Assembly: GCF_946886695.1 (NCBI RefSeq)
Contig: NZ_CAMPJD010000007.1
Coordinates: 34,285-98,284 of the forward strand
Direction: 5' to 3'
Length of the DNA: 64,000 nucleotides
From: an uncultured Pseudoxanthomonas sp.
GTDB taxonomy: Bacteria > Pseudomonadota > Gammaproteobacteria > Xanthomonadales > Xanthomonadaceae
Position 1 is the stretch's first letter, and each line of letters opens with the position of its first letter. A model generated the notes under the pieces. That model saw nothing but the letters and a program-made list of their open reading frames with translations. It had not been told where the DNA came from and searched no databases. Positions 10,447-18,464 of the stretch are shown here, in pieces. The position numbers and the translations under genes were made by a program.

Positions 10447-12477
10447 TCACGGTGTAACCCTCCAGTCGGCGCCCGTTCGCGGGTCGACCTTGAGCTGTTG
10501 GTTGTAGTTGGCCGATCTCCATATGACGTTCTGCCCATTGGAGGGATTGCGCCACAGGAGGTCGTCCTTCCCGTCACCGTCGTAGTCGCCGGCTGCCACG
10601 ACCTGCCAGGCGAGGTTGGTCACGCTGGTGAGTGAGATCTTGCTGGTGGCATTGCCTCCCGGCCATAGCTCATTGGCTCCCGTGGTTGCATGGCGCCAGA
10701 CCACGTCATCCCGGCCATCGCCGTCGAAGTCGCCGGATCCCGCGACTCTCCAGGCCGTCATCGCCGGGGTCATCGGTTGCTGGGCTTCATAGTTGCCGGC
10801 TTTCCAGATGGTGTTGGCGCCCGTGCTGGTGTTGCGCCAAAGGACGTCGTCCCGACCATCGCCGTCGAAGTCGCCGATGTCCGCGACCTGCCACTTGTTT
10901 CCGGATACGCCCATTACGGATTGCTGCGTAGTCGAGTCTCCGGAATGCCAGATGACGTTGGCGCCGGTACTGGCGTTGCGCCAGAAAATGTCGTCCCTGC
11001 CATCGAAATTGAAGTCTCCTATCCCGGCCACCGCCCACTGGGTATTGGTAACGGTAGTGACGGGAATCTGCCAGGCATAGTCGCCGCCTTTCCAGATGGC
11101 ATTGGCGCCGGTGGTGCTGTTGCGCCACAGCAGGTCGGAAGAGCCGTCCCCATCGAAATCCCCGCGACCGGCGACGGTCCACGCCCTGTCCGTGACCGTG
11201 CGCAGGCTGCGCTGGGTCTGGGCGTTGGCCGAGTACCACAAGGAGCCCTGTCCGTTGCCCCGATTGTGCCAGGCAATGTCCGATCGCTCGTCGCCGTTGT
11301 AGTCGGCCCTGATGCGGAGTACGCAGATTCCTCGGCCGATTGCGATGGCCCCAGTCAGCGCTACAGCCATGTCGGCACAATCATCGCCGTCGATGCGACC
11401 AAGGGCGATGGCGTTGGCGTGCCCGGCGAAGCCAGTGGCTGTCGAGAGCCTCTCGCTCTCAAGTCGGCCATCCTCGTTCAGCAGCCAGCCGACGGCATTG
11501 AACTCGAAATGCCCCGCAGCCAGGTCCTCGTCTCCATCTCCATCCACATCGTGGGCACGGAGTGCCGTCGTACTGTCATGGAGAGGCAGGCTGGTCGAGA
11601 GCTCAAAAAAGCCCGTGTTTTGGCGGCGGTAGACGTAGAGGCGGGCATCCGGCTGGTTGTAGGGGTTCGCGGTGACAATCTCGGTTGCACCATCTCCATC
11701 GATATCTAGGGCCTCGATCGAGGCCGGCCAGACGGTCATGCCTCTTGGATGTGGGTAGGCGCGCGCAGTGAGCAGGTTGCCATACCCATCGTTCTCGTGA
11801 ACGAAAAAGCTGTTGACGGACGAGGCGGTAATCAGGAAATCCGGCGCTCCGTCGCCGGTCACGTCCTTCAACTGCATCTGCTTGTAACTGTCCGTGTAGT
11901 TGCCGGCAGGTGTCGGCACGTAGACGCTGTTACGGAAGCCCGCTGCGTCCGTGCCCAGGAATACGTTCGCGGACGTCTTCCAGTCATGGCAAATGACGTC
12001 CGTGTTGCCATCGCTGTTCAGGTCGCCGGACACCGCATAGCGGCATTCGTTAATCCCTTCATGGGGCGTGAGGGAGAACTGGCCTGGTACCGTCTCTCGC
12101 AGGACTGCAATGCCCTTGAGTTTGCCTACTATGATTTCGGCCTTCCCGTCATGGTCGAGATCTTCCAGCAGGATGGGATTGCTTTCGACGAAGCCGCGGT
12201 AAGTGGGTATCTGCAGCGGAGTAGCCTGGAACGAGCCGTTCCGGTTGATGAAAACCGAGACAAGATGCGCGAACGCGCCGTCCAGATATTGCTCGCTGCG
12301 CGACGTCGCGACGATATCGTCCAATCCATCGCCATTCACGTCGCCCAGCGCCACATTGGCGATCACTTGTCCAGGAAGATTCAAGTTCTGGGACAGAAAA
12401 AGACGATACTCAGTCGCCGACACACAGCAACAAGCGGAAGCTAACAGGCCCCCGCCTATCAATTTCAGTGTATTCAC
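10447..12477 (-). CDS. secreted FG-GAP/VCBS repeat protein 2
   Basis: A 676-residue exported protein, first gene of the FG-GAP pair. GTG start at 12477. The signal peptide is MNTLKLIGGGLLASACCCVS, with probable cleavage after SA; the cysteine run is not a good lipobox. The N-terminal ~390 residues are an FG-GAP propeller homologous to but well diverged from protein 1 (shared blocks such as QLKDVTGDG and LYVYRR), with calcium loops DVNGDGLDD, DLDHDGKAE, DLNSDGNTD, DIDGDGATE and DVDGDGDED. The C-terminal ~285 residues are the same six-repeat module as protein 1 and differ only at the tail (WRVTP against WRVVR). Codons are less GC-biased than neighbours, consistent with acquisition. The two genes are probably cotranscribed. 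Confidence 0.8.
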   Translation of the reverse strand: MNTLKLIGGGLLASACCCVSATEYRLFLSQNLNLPGQVIANVALGDVNGDGLDDIVATSRSEQYLDGAFAHLVSVFINRNGSFQATPLQIPTYRGFVESNPILLEDLDHDGKAEIIVGKLKGIAVLRETVPGQFSLTPHEGINECRYAVSGDLNSDGNTDVICHDWKTSANVFLGTDAAGFRNSVYVPTPAGNYTDSYKQMQLKDVTGDGAPDFLITASSVNSFFVHENDGYGNLLTARAYPHPRGMTVWPASIEALDIDGDGATEIVTANPYNQPDARLYVYRRQNTGFFELSTSLPLHDSTTALRAHDVDGDGDEDLAAGHFEFNAVGWLLNEDGRLESERLSTATGFAGHANAIALGRIDGDDCADMAVALTGAIAIGRGICVLRIRADYNGDERSDIAWHNRGNGQGSLWYSANAQTQRSLRTVTDRAWTVAGRGDFDGDGSSDLLWRNSTTGANAIWKGGDYAWQIPVTTVTNTQWAVAGIGDFNFDGRDDIFWRNASTGANVIWHSGDSTTQQSVMGVSGNKWQVADIGDFDGDGRDDVLWRNTSTGANTIWKAGNYEAQQPMTPAMTAWRVAGSGDFDGDGRDDVVWRHATTGANELWPGGNATSKISLTSVTNLAWQVVAAGDYDGDGKDDLLWRNPSNGQNVIWRSANYNQQLKVDPRTGADWRVTP
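10456..11307. repeat. 852-bp direct repeat, copy 2 (shared 3' module of the FG-GAP genes)
   Basis: Second copy of the module at 8396-9247, with a single base difference noticed (C at 11281). It ends six residues short of the stop codon of its host gene. Each copy has internal ~144-bp periodicity, because it encodes six similar ~48-residue repeats. Confidence 0.95.
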
Positions 12478-12549
12478 GTTGTACGCACCCCTGCGATCGG
12501 CCCTATGGAGCCGGGGGCCAATATAGCGTACCGCCCTCCGTGCAAGGGG

Positions 12550-12576
12550 GCGGCCACCCAGAGGTTGGGTGGCCGC
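12550..12576 (-). terminator. hairpin downstream of dps
   Basis: An 11-bp perfect inverted repeat, GCGGCCACCCA (12550-12560) and TGGGTGGCCGC (12566-12576), with a 5-nt loop. It sits 13 bp past the dps stop codon, between dps and the FG-GAP operon. No T-tract follows it on the minus strand, so it may be an mRNA-stabilising hairpin or a weak terminator rather than a classic intrinsic terminator. Confidence 0.45.
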
Positions 12577-12589
12577 TACGGGACGAGGG

Positions 12590-13144
12590 CTACTGCAATA
12601 GCGAACGCAGCATCCAGGCGTACTTCTCGTGGATCTGCAGGCGCTGCGTCAGCAGGTCCTCGGTCGGCGCGTCATCGGCGTCGTCGGCGATGTCCAGCAC
12701 CTTGCGTGCCGTGCGGCAGACCGCCTCGTTGCCCACCACCAGCTGGCGGACCATCTCGCGCCAATCGGCGCTGTCGCTCAGGCCCGGCTCTTCCGGGATC
12801 GAGGTCAGGTTGACGAACTCGCGGTACGAACCCGGTGCATTGAACCCCAGCGCGCGGATGCGCTCGGCGATCTCGTCCAGCGCCGTCCACTGCTCGGTGT
12901 ACTGCGTCTCGAACATCGTATGCAGCGAATTGAACATCGCGCCGGTGATGTTCCAGTGGAAATTGTGGGTCTTCAGGTACAGCGTGTAGCTGTCGGCCAG
13001 GAAACGCGACAGGCCGTCGGCGATCTTCTTGCGTTCGCCGCCGCTGATCCCGATATCGATGTTCGGCGCCGACGGGGCCGATGCGAGCGGCGCGGTGACG
13101 GGCGCGGCCTTGGTTTTGGCGGGCTTGGTCTTCGGCTTGGCCAT
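12590..13144 (-). CDS. dps: Dps-family DNA-binding ferritin-like protein
   Basis: A 184-residue miniferritin. The family forms dodecamers that oxidise and store iron and protect DNA under starvation and peroxide stress. The inter-subunit ferroxidase ligands are all visible: H63 (FHWN), H75, E79, D90 and E94. The N-terminal ~25 residues are Lys/Ala/Pro-rich (KPKTKPAKTKAA), the kind of flexible basic tail that binds DNA. ATG start at 13144 follows a good AGGAG site. The frame stays open upstream for a further ~930 codons antisense to hrpA, which is a composition artefact. Divergent from hrpA, with a 90-bp spacer holding both promoters. Confidence 0.93.
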   Translation of the reverse strand: MAKPKTKPAKTKAAPVTAPLASAPSAPNIDIGISGGERKKIADGLSRFLADSYTLYLKTHNFHWNITGAMFNSLHTMFETQYTEQWTALDEIAERIRALGFNAPGSYREFVNLTSIPEEPGLSDSADWREMVRQLVVGNEAVCRTARKVLDIADDADDAPTEDLLTQRLQIHEKYAWMLRSLLQ

Positions 13145-13165
13145 GCGGATTCTCCTGAGGGTGGG

Positions 13166-13194
13166 TTGAGACGGCACAATAGACACACTAGAAC
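13166..13194 (+). promoter_or_regulatory. possible sigma70 promoter for hrpA
   Basis: TTGAGA (13166-13171) and TAGAAC (13189-13194) are separated by 17 bp, in the dps-hrpA divergent spacer. The match to consensus is moderate and no other evidence supports it. Confidence 0.3.
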
Positions 13195-13234
13195 ATGTGG
13201 CGTGAGCAAAAAGTTTCAAGCGCTTGCTGTAAAG

Positions 13235-16200
13235 ATGACGACTTCCCGCGATCCTTCCCCTGCCAGCCCCGACCGTGTCGCCCTCGAGCAGGCACGGCGA
13301 TCGCTCGACCGCGCGCTGAGCCGCGACCGCGGCCGGCTGCATGGGCTGTGGTCGCGCTGGCAGGGCAAGCCGGCTGATGCCGGCGCACGGCAGGCCTTCG
13401 AACAAGCATTGAACGCCTCCATCGCCACCCGCGAGCGCCGCCAGTCCACCGTGCCTGCCGTGACGCTGGACGAGTCCCTGCCGATCGCCCGTGAGGGCGA
13501 GCGCATCATCGAGCTGATCCGCAAGCACCAGGTGGTGGTGATCGCCGGCGAGACCGGGTCCGGCAAGACCACCCAGTTGCCCAAGCTGTGCCTGGCAGCC
13601 GGGCGTGGCGTGGCCGGCATGATCGGCTGCACCCAGCCGCGCCGGATCGCCGCCCGCGCGGTGGCGCGCCGCGTGGCCGAGGAGCTGAAGACCGAGGTGG
13701 GGCGGGGCGTGGGCTTCCAGGTGCGTTTCAACGATCAGGTCAGCGAAGACACCCACATCAAGTTCATGACCGACGGCATCCTGCTGGCGGAAATCGCCAG
13801 CGACCGCTGGTTGTCGGCCTACGACACGATAATCGTCGACGAAGCACACGAGCGCAGCCTCAACATCGACTTCCTGCTCGGCTACCTGAAGCAGCTGCTG
13901 CGCAAGCGCCGCGACCTGAAGGTCATCGTCACCTCCGCCACCATCGACACTGCGCGATTCGCGACGCATTTCGACGATGCGCCGGTGATCAGCGTGGAAG
14001 GCCGCACGTACCCGGTCGAAGTGCGTTACCGGCCGCTGGAAGGTGAGGGTGATGGCGGCGAAGAGGACCGTGCCGGCGACCGCACCGTCAACGACGCCAT
14101 CGTCGGCGCGATCGATGAAATCACCCGGCTGGATGCGCGTGGCGACGTGCTGATCTTCCTGCCCGGCGAGCGCGAGATCCGCGATGCACACCAGGCGCTG
14201 GAGCGACGCAAGTACCGGCAGACCGAGGTGCTGCCGCTGTATGCGCGCCTGTCCAACCAGGACCAGGACCGCGTGTTCAACCCGGGACCCAGCCGTCGGA
14301 TCGTGCTGGCAACCAACGTGGCCGAGACCTCGCTGACCGTGCCGCGCATCCGCTACGTGGTCGATCCCGGCTTCGCCCGCGTCAAGCGCTACAGCCCGCG
14401 CAACAAGCTGGACCGCCTGCATATCGAACCTGTCTCGCAGGCCAGCGCCAACCAGCGCAAGGGCCGCTGCGGACGCATCGCCGAAGGCATCTGCTACCGC
14501 CTGTACGCCGAGGCCGATTTCCAGTCGCGCGCCGAATTCACCGACCCGGAAATCCGCCGTTCCAGCCTGGGCGGGGTGATCCTGCGCATGCTGCAGCTGG
14601 GCCTGGGGCGGATCGAGGACTTCCCCTTCCTGGAAGCACCCGACGAACGCGCCGTCGCCGATGGCTGGCAGCAGCTGACCGAACTGGGTGCGATCGACAG
14701 CGAACGCCGTCTGAGCTCCATCGGTAAGCAGATGGCGCGGTTGCCGGTGGACGTGAAACTCGCGCGCATGCTGGTGGCCGCGCAGGCCGCGGGCTGCCTG
14801 CGGCCGATGCTGGTGATCGCGTCGTTCCTGGGCATCCAGGATCCGCGCGAGCGTCCGGCCGACGCGCGCGGCGCGGCGGACACCGCGCATGCGCAGTTCG
14901 CCGATGGCCGCTCCGAGTTCGTCGGCGTGCTGCGCCTGTGGGATGCCTATCGGCAGGCCCATGAAGACCTGACCCAGTCGAAGCTGCGCGACTGGTGCGT
15001 CCGCCATTTCCTGGGCTTCCTGCGCATGCGCGAGTGGCGCGAGCTGCATCGGCAGCTGCGTCTGCTGTGCGAGGAACTGGGCTGGAAGGAAGAAGACGCC
15101 GATGCCTCGATGGCGCCGCTGCTGGACGGCAGCCGTGCGCCACCGGTCGTGCGCGATGACACCGCCGCCGCGGTGAAAGCGACGCGTGGCCAGCTGCACC
15201 GCGCCGCGCGCTTGGCGCGGGAAGGCAAGACCGAGGCCGTGCCTGTGCCCGTCGCGGCGCGCGCGCAGCAGGACCAGGTGCCGGCCACTGGCGGCTACAG
15301 CGAGCGCACGCGTGCCAGCGCCTACCAGACCCTGCACCGCGCGCTGGTCGCCGGTCTGCCTACCCAGATCGGCCATCGCACGGAGAAGGGCGATTTCCAG
15401 GCGCCGCGACAACGCCGCTTCCTGCCATTCCCGGGTTCGACATTGTCCAAGCGACCGCCGCCGTGGCTGCTGGCGGCCAACCTGCTGGACACGCAGAAGG
15501 TGTGGGGCATGACCCTGGCCGCGATCGAGCCGGACTGGGTGATCGCCGAACTGCCACACCTGCTGTTGCGCAAGCATTTCGATCCGCATTGGTCGCGAGC
15601 GCAGGGGCAGGTGCTGGCCTCCGAGCAGATCAGCCTGTTCGGGCTGGTGCTCGCGCCGAAAAAGCCGGTGCACTACGGCCGCATCGCGCCGGGGGAAGCG
15701 CACGACATCTTCGTACGCCAGGCCCTGGTCACGGGCGAGATCAATACGCGCGCCGCGTTCGTGGCTGACAACCTGAAGACGCTGGAGCAGGCCCGCGAGG
15801 AAGAAGCCAAGCTGCGACGCGCCGGCCTGGTCGCCGACGAGGACTGGCAGGCGCGCTGGTACCTCGACCGCGTGCCGTCCGACCTCCATTCCGCCGCCGG
15901 CCTGGATGCCTGGTGGAAGACACTGCCGGCGGACAAGCGGCGCGCATTGCACTGGTCACTCGTGGACCTGTTGCCCGGCGAAGGCAGCGAGGAGGATCGC
16001 TATCCGAAGTATTTCGCCCTCGGCGATGCGCGGCTGCCGTTGCACTACAAATTCGAGCCGGGTGCGGCCGATGACGGCGTGACGCTGGAGGTGCCGTTGC
16101 ACCTGCTCAATGCACTCGACCCAGCGCGGCTGTCTTGGCTGGCACCGGGGTTCGTCGCCGACAAGGCGGCCGGCCTGATCCGCAGCCTGCCCAAGGCGAT

Positions 16201-17362
16201 GCGGCGCAACTATGTGCCGGCACCGGATTTCGGCCGGGCGTTCTTCGAGGCCTTCCCGAAGCCCGCTGCCGACGACATGCGCGGCGAACTCGCGCGCTTC
16301 CTGTCGCGTGCCACCGGCGTGGCCGTCACCGCCCTCGATTTCGACGAAACCGCGCTGGAACCGCACCTGCGCATGAATCTGCGCCTGCGCGAAGACCCGC
16401 GTGGCGGCGGTGAAGGCCGTGTGCTGGCCGAGTCGCGCGACCTTGATGCGTTGCGTGCGCGCTTCGGCGATCGTGCCGGACAAGCGTTCGCCGCGCGCGC
16501 TGGCCGCGAGATGGCGGCGACCGGCCTGCGCGAGTTCCCCGCGCAGGCGATTCCGCTGCAGGTGCCGGGCGAGGCCGGGGTGCCCGCGTACCCCGCGTTG
16601 CGCGATGACGGTGAGAGCGTGGCCCTGCACGTGTTCGCCGACCGCGCGCAGGCGCAGGCCGCACATCCGCTTGGCGTGCGTCGCCTGCTGGAATTCGCGC
16701 TGGCCGACAAGATGAAGCAGGCGCGGAAGCAGTTGCCGGTGTCGCCGAAGACCGGGTTGCTGTATGCCAGCATCGAATCGCAGGAGCGCCTGCGCGGTGA
16801 CATCGTGGATGCGGCGATCAACGCCGTGTTGGCGGAAGGATTGGACGCGATCCGCGACCGTCCGGCCTTCGAGCAGCGGCGTGACGAGGCGGGCAGGCGC
16901 CTGTTCGGCGAAGCGATGGAGCGACTGAAGCTGGCGGACGCCATCCTGTCCGCCGTGGCGGAGCTGAAGCCGCAACTGGAGGCGCCGCTGATGGGATGGG
17001 CGCGCGGCAACCTGGATGACCTGCGCGAGCAGCTGGCGGCGCTGATGCATCCGGGCTTCCTGCGCGAGACGCCCGCCGATGCACTGGCGCAACTGCCGCG
17101 TTACCTGAAAGCGATGACGCTGCGAGCCGAACGTGCCAAACGCGATCCGGCGCGTGACCAGGCACGGATGCTTGAGCTCAAGCCCTTCGTGGATGCCTTG
17201 CAGGGCGCCTGTGCGTCCGGTGTGGCGCATGACGCCGGCTGGCAGGCGTTGCGCTGGGAACTGGAAGAACTGCGGGTGTCCGTGTTCGCGCAGGAACTCG
17301 GTGCGCGCGCGGGCGTGTCGCCGAAGAAGCTCGCGCAGCGCCTGCAGGCGCTGCGTGGTTGA
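13235..17362 (+). CDS. hrpA: ATP-dependent RNA helicase HrpA
   Basis: A 1375-residue DEAH-box helicase. Walker A GETGSGKTT has K111; the DEAH box is in IIVDEAHERSLN, SAT follows in IVTSATID, and motif VI is QRKGRCGRI. Downstream come the HA2 and OB-fold regions and the long C-terminal extension (DUF3418-type) typical of HrpA. E. coli HrpA is ~1300 residues and remodels stalled ribosomes and mRNA. The open frame extends to 12629 but overlaps dps and has no homology there. ATG 13235 is the most sensible start; a GTG at 13202 is an alternative. Complete, and it converges with the next minus-strand gene at a 15-bp gap. Confidence 0.92.
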   Translation: MTTSRDPSPASPDRVALEQARRSLDRALSRDRGRLHGLWSRWQGKPADAGARQAFEQALNASIATRERRQSTVPAVTLDESLPIAREGERIIELIRKHQVVVIAGETGSGKTTQLPKLCLAAGRGVAGMIGCTQPRRIAARAVARRVAEELKTEVGRGVGFQVRFNDQVSEDTHIKFMTDGILLAEIASDRWLSAYDTIIVDEAHERSLNIDFLLGYLKQLLRKRRDLKVIVTSATIDTARFATHFDDAPVISVEGRTYPVEVRYRPLEGEGDGGEEDRAGDRTVNDAIVGAIDEITRLDARGDVLIFLPGEREIRDAHQALERRKYRQTEVLPLYARLSNQDQDRVFNPGPSRRIVLATNVAETSLTVPRIRYVVDPGFARVKRYSPRNKLDRLHIEPVSQASANQRKGRCGRIAEGICYRLYAEADFQSRAEFTDPEIRRSSLGGVILRMLQLGLGRIEDFPFLEAPDERAVADGWQQLTELGAIDSERRLSSIGKQMARLPVDVKLARMLVAAQAAGCLRPMLVIASFLGIQDPRERPADARGAADTAHAQFADGRSEFVGVLRLWDAYRQAHEDLTQSKLRDWCVRHFLGFLRMREWRELHRQLRLLCEELGWKEEDADASMAPLLDGSRAPPVVRDDTAAAVKATRGQLHRAARLAREGKTEAVPVPVAARAQQDQVPATGGYSERTRASAYQTLHRALVAGLPTQIGHRTEKGDFQAPRQRRFLPFPGSTLSKRPPPWLLAANLLDTQKVWGMTLAAIEPDWVIAELPHLLLRKHFDPHWSRAQGQVLASEQISLFGLVLAPKKPVHYGRIAPGEAHDIFVRQALVTGEINTRAAFVADNLKTLEQAREEEAKLRRAGLVADEDWQARWYLDRVPSDLHSAAGLDAWWKTLPADKRRALHWSLVDLLPGEGSEEDRYPKYFALGDARLPLHYKFEPGAADDGVTLEVPLHLLNALDPARLSWLAPGFVADKAAGLIRSLPKAMRRNYVPAPDFGRAFFEAFPKPAADDMRGELARFLSRATGVAVTALDFDETALEPHLRMNLRLREDPRGGGEGRVLAESRDLDALRARFGDRAGQAFAARAGREMAATGLREFPAQAIPLQVPGEAGVPAYPALRDDGESVALHVFADRAQAQAAHPLGVRRLLEFALADKMKQARKQLPVSPKTGLLYASIESQERLRGDIVDAAINAVLAEGLDAIRDRPAFEQRRDEAGRRLFGEAMERLKLADAILSAVAELKPQLEAPLMGWARGNLDDLREQLAALMHPGFLRETPADALAQLPRYLKAMTLRAERAKRDPARDQARMLELKPFVDALQGACASGVAHDAGWQALRWELEELRVSVFAQELGARAGVSPKKLAQRLQALRG

Positions 17363-17377
17363 TGCACGTCGCGGACG

Positions 17378-17854
17378 TCAGTCGATGCGGGTGACCTTGG
17401 GCCTGGGCACATGTCCCTCGACCTGCAGATACCAGCCGCCCACGAGTCCCGGCGTAATGGTCACGTTCGCGTTGGAGATGCGCTTCATCGAGGTGTAGTC
17501 GCCCTCGGTGACGCGCCAACGCTGGCCGTTGGCGAGGGTGAATTCCGTGCCGCGGGTCCAGCCTCGCAACTCGCCCACGAGTGCGCTGGAAATGGATTTG
17601 ACGCCTTCGTCCGAGAACGAAGCGCCCCGCACCTTCGTCGCGCTGTCTTCGCGCGCGGCCTTCACGACGGCCTGCTGGTCGTCGCTGAGCAAGCGGTTGA
17701 GCAGGTCGAGCTGTTGCCCGGTCAACTGGTCCAGGCCGGTGGCTTTCATCTGTTCGGCGGACAGCCGCTTCTCGATGGCGACGTACTCGCGGGCCTGCAG
17801 GGGCAGGGTGATGGCGAACAAGGCGGCTAACAGGAAAACACGGGTCGGGCGCAT
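17378..17854 (-). CDS. exported protein of unknown function, paralogue of its upstream neighbour
   Basis: About 158 residues with a signal peptide, MRPTRVFLLAALFAITLPLQ, then an Ala. The mature part has a helical N-terminal half (sequence ...SAEQMKATGLDQL) and a C-terminal block, FTLANGQRWRV, then ITPGLVGGWYLQVEG. These blocks recur in the next gene upstream (YTLANGQVWEQ and ITPSRFGNKWFLKIDG), so the pair are tandem paralogues. Two starts are possible: ATG 17875, whose A is the last base of the upstream TGA (translational coupling), or ATG 17854, which sits 6 nt after CGAGG. I chose the latter. I do not recognise a characterised family; a periplasmic location is likely. Confidence 0.65.
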   Translation of the reverse strand: MRPTRVFLLAALFAITLPLQAREYVAIEKRLSAEQMKATGLDQLTGQQLDLLNRLLSDDQQAVVKAAREDSATKVRGASFSDEGVKSISSALVGELRGWTRGTEFTLANGQRWRVTEGDYTSMKRISNANVTITPGLVGGWYLQVEGHVPRPKVTRID

Positions 17855-17874
17855 GGGCATCCTCGATGTGGGCA

Positions 17875-18393
17875 TCACTTGATGCGGCGGACGGGGGCGG
17901 CGGTGTTGTAGCCGTCGATTTTCAGGAACCACTTGTTGCCGAAGCGGGAGGGCGTGATGTTCACGGTGGGGTCCTGGCGACGCACCCCGGCCAGGGAGGC
18001 AGCTTCGACCTGCTCCCAGACCTGTCCGTTGGCGAGCGTGTACTGGCGGCCCTGCGCGAAGCCGGTGAAGGCCCCCACGATGGTGCTCTTGATGGGCTCG
18101 GTAGTACCGAAATCGAAGAAGCCGCGTGTCTCCTGTTCAACTTCCTTGCGGCCTTCCTGCTTGGCCTGCTGTACGGCCTGCGCCGTCTGCTGGCCGACGC
18201 GACGCTGCAACCATTCGTCCAGCGCGGCGAGTTCGGCGGGGCTGAGCTTGTCCAGGCCGGCCGCCTTGAACTCCGTGTCGGTCATCGCCTCGCGCAGCTT
18301 GCCCAGGTGCGCGTCCTTCACGGTGTCCTGCGCGAACAACGGCGATGTAGCCGCCAGTAGTGCAATGGACAGAAACAAGCGGCTCATCTTCAT
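17875..18393 (-). CDS. exported protein of unknown function, paralogue of its downstream neighbour
   Basis: A 172-residue protein with signal peptide MKMSRLFLSIALLAATSPLF and cleavage near FAQ. It shares the ...GLDKLSPAELAALDEW helix and the YTLANGQVW / FGNKWFLKIDG C-terminal block with the gene that follows it. The middle (residues ~60-95) is Gln/Glu/Lys-rich and probably helical. ATG 18393 follows AAGGG. Its TGA stop shares a base with a possible ATG of the next gene, so the two are surely one operon. Divergent from relA across a 71-bp gap. Function unknown. Confidence 0.65.
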   Translation of the reverse strand: MKMSRLFLSIALLAATSPLFAQDTVKDAHLGKLREAMTDTEFKAAGLDKLSPAELAALDEWLQRRVGQQTAQAVQQAKQEGRKEVEQETRGFFDFGTTEPIKSTIVGAFTGFAQGRQYTLANGQVWEQVEAASLAGVRRQDPTVNITPSRFGNKWFLKIDGYNTAAPVRRIK

Positions 18394-18464
18394 GGTTGTT
18401 CCCTTGGGCGACTGGCCGGTAGTGTAGTCATTCTGGCGACGACTGACCGCCACGCCGAATTCCG

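Noticed and set aside
8572..11302. Several identical plus-strand ORFs repeated 2060 bp apart
   Set aside because: They are antisense shadows of the duplicated FG-GAP 3' modules, not separate genes.
12475..12477. Treating FG-GAP protein 2 as a lipoprotein because of the ASACCC run
   Set aside because: The residues before the first Cys do not match a good lipobox, whereas a normal signal peptidase I site follows the Cys run.
13145..15952. A ~935-codon upstream extension of the dps frame on the minus strand
   Set aside because: It runs antisense through hrpA, whereas dps has its own AGGAG site and normal length from 13144.
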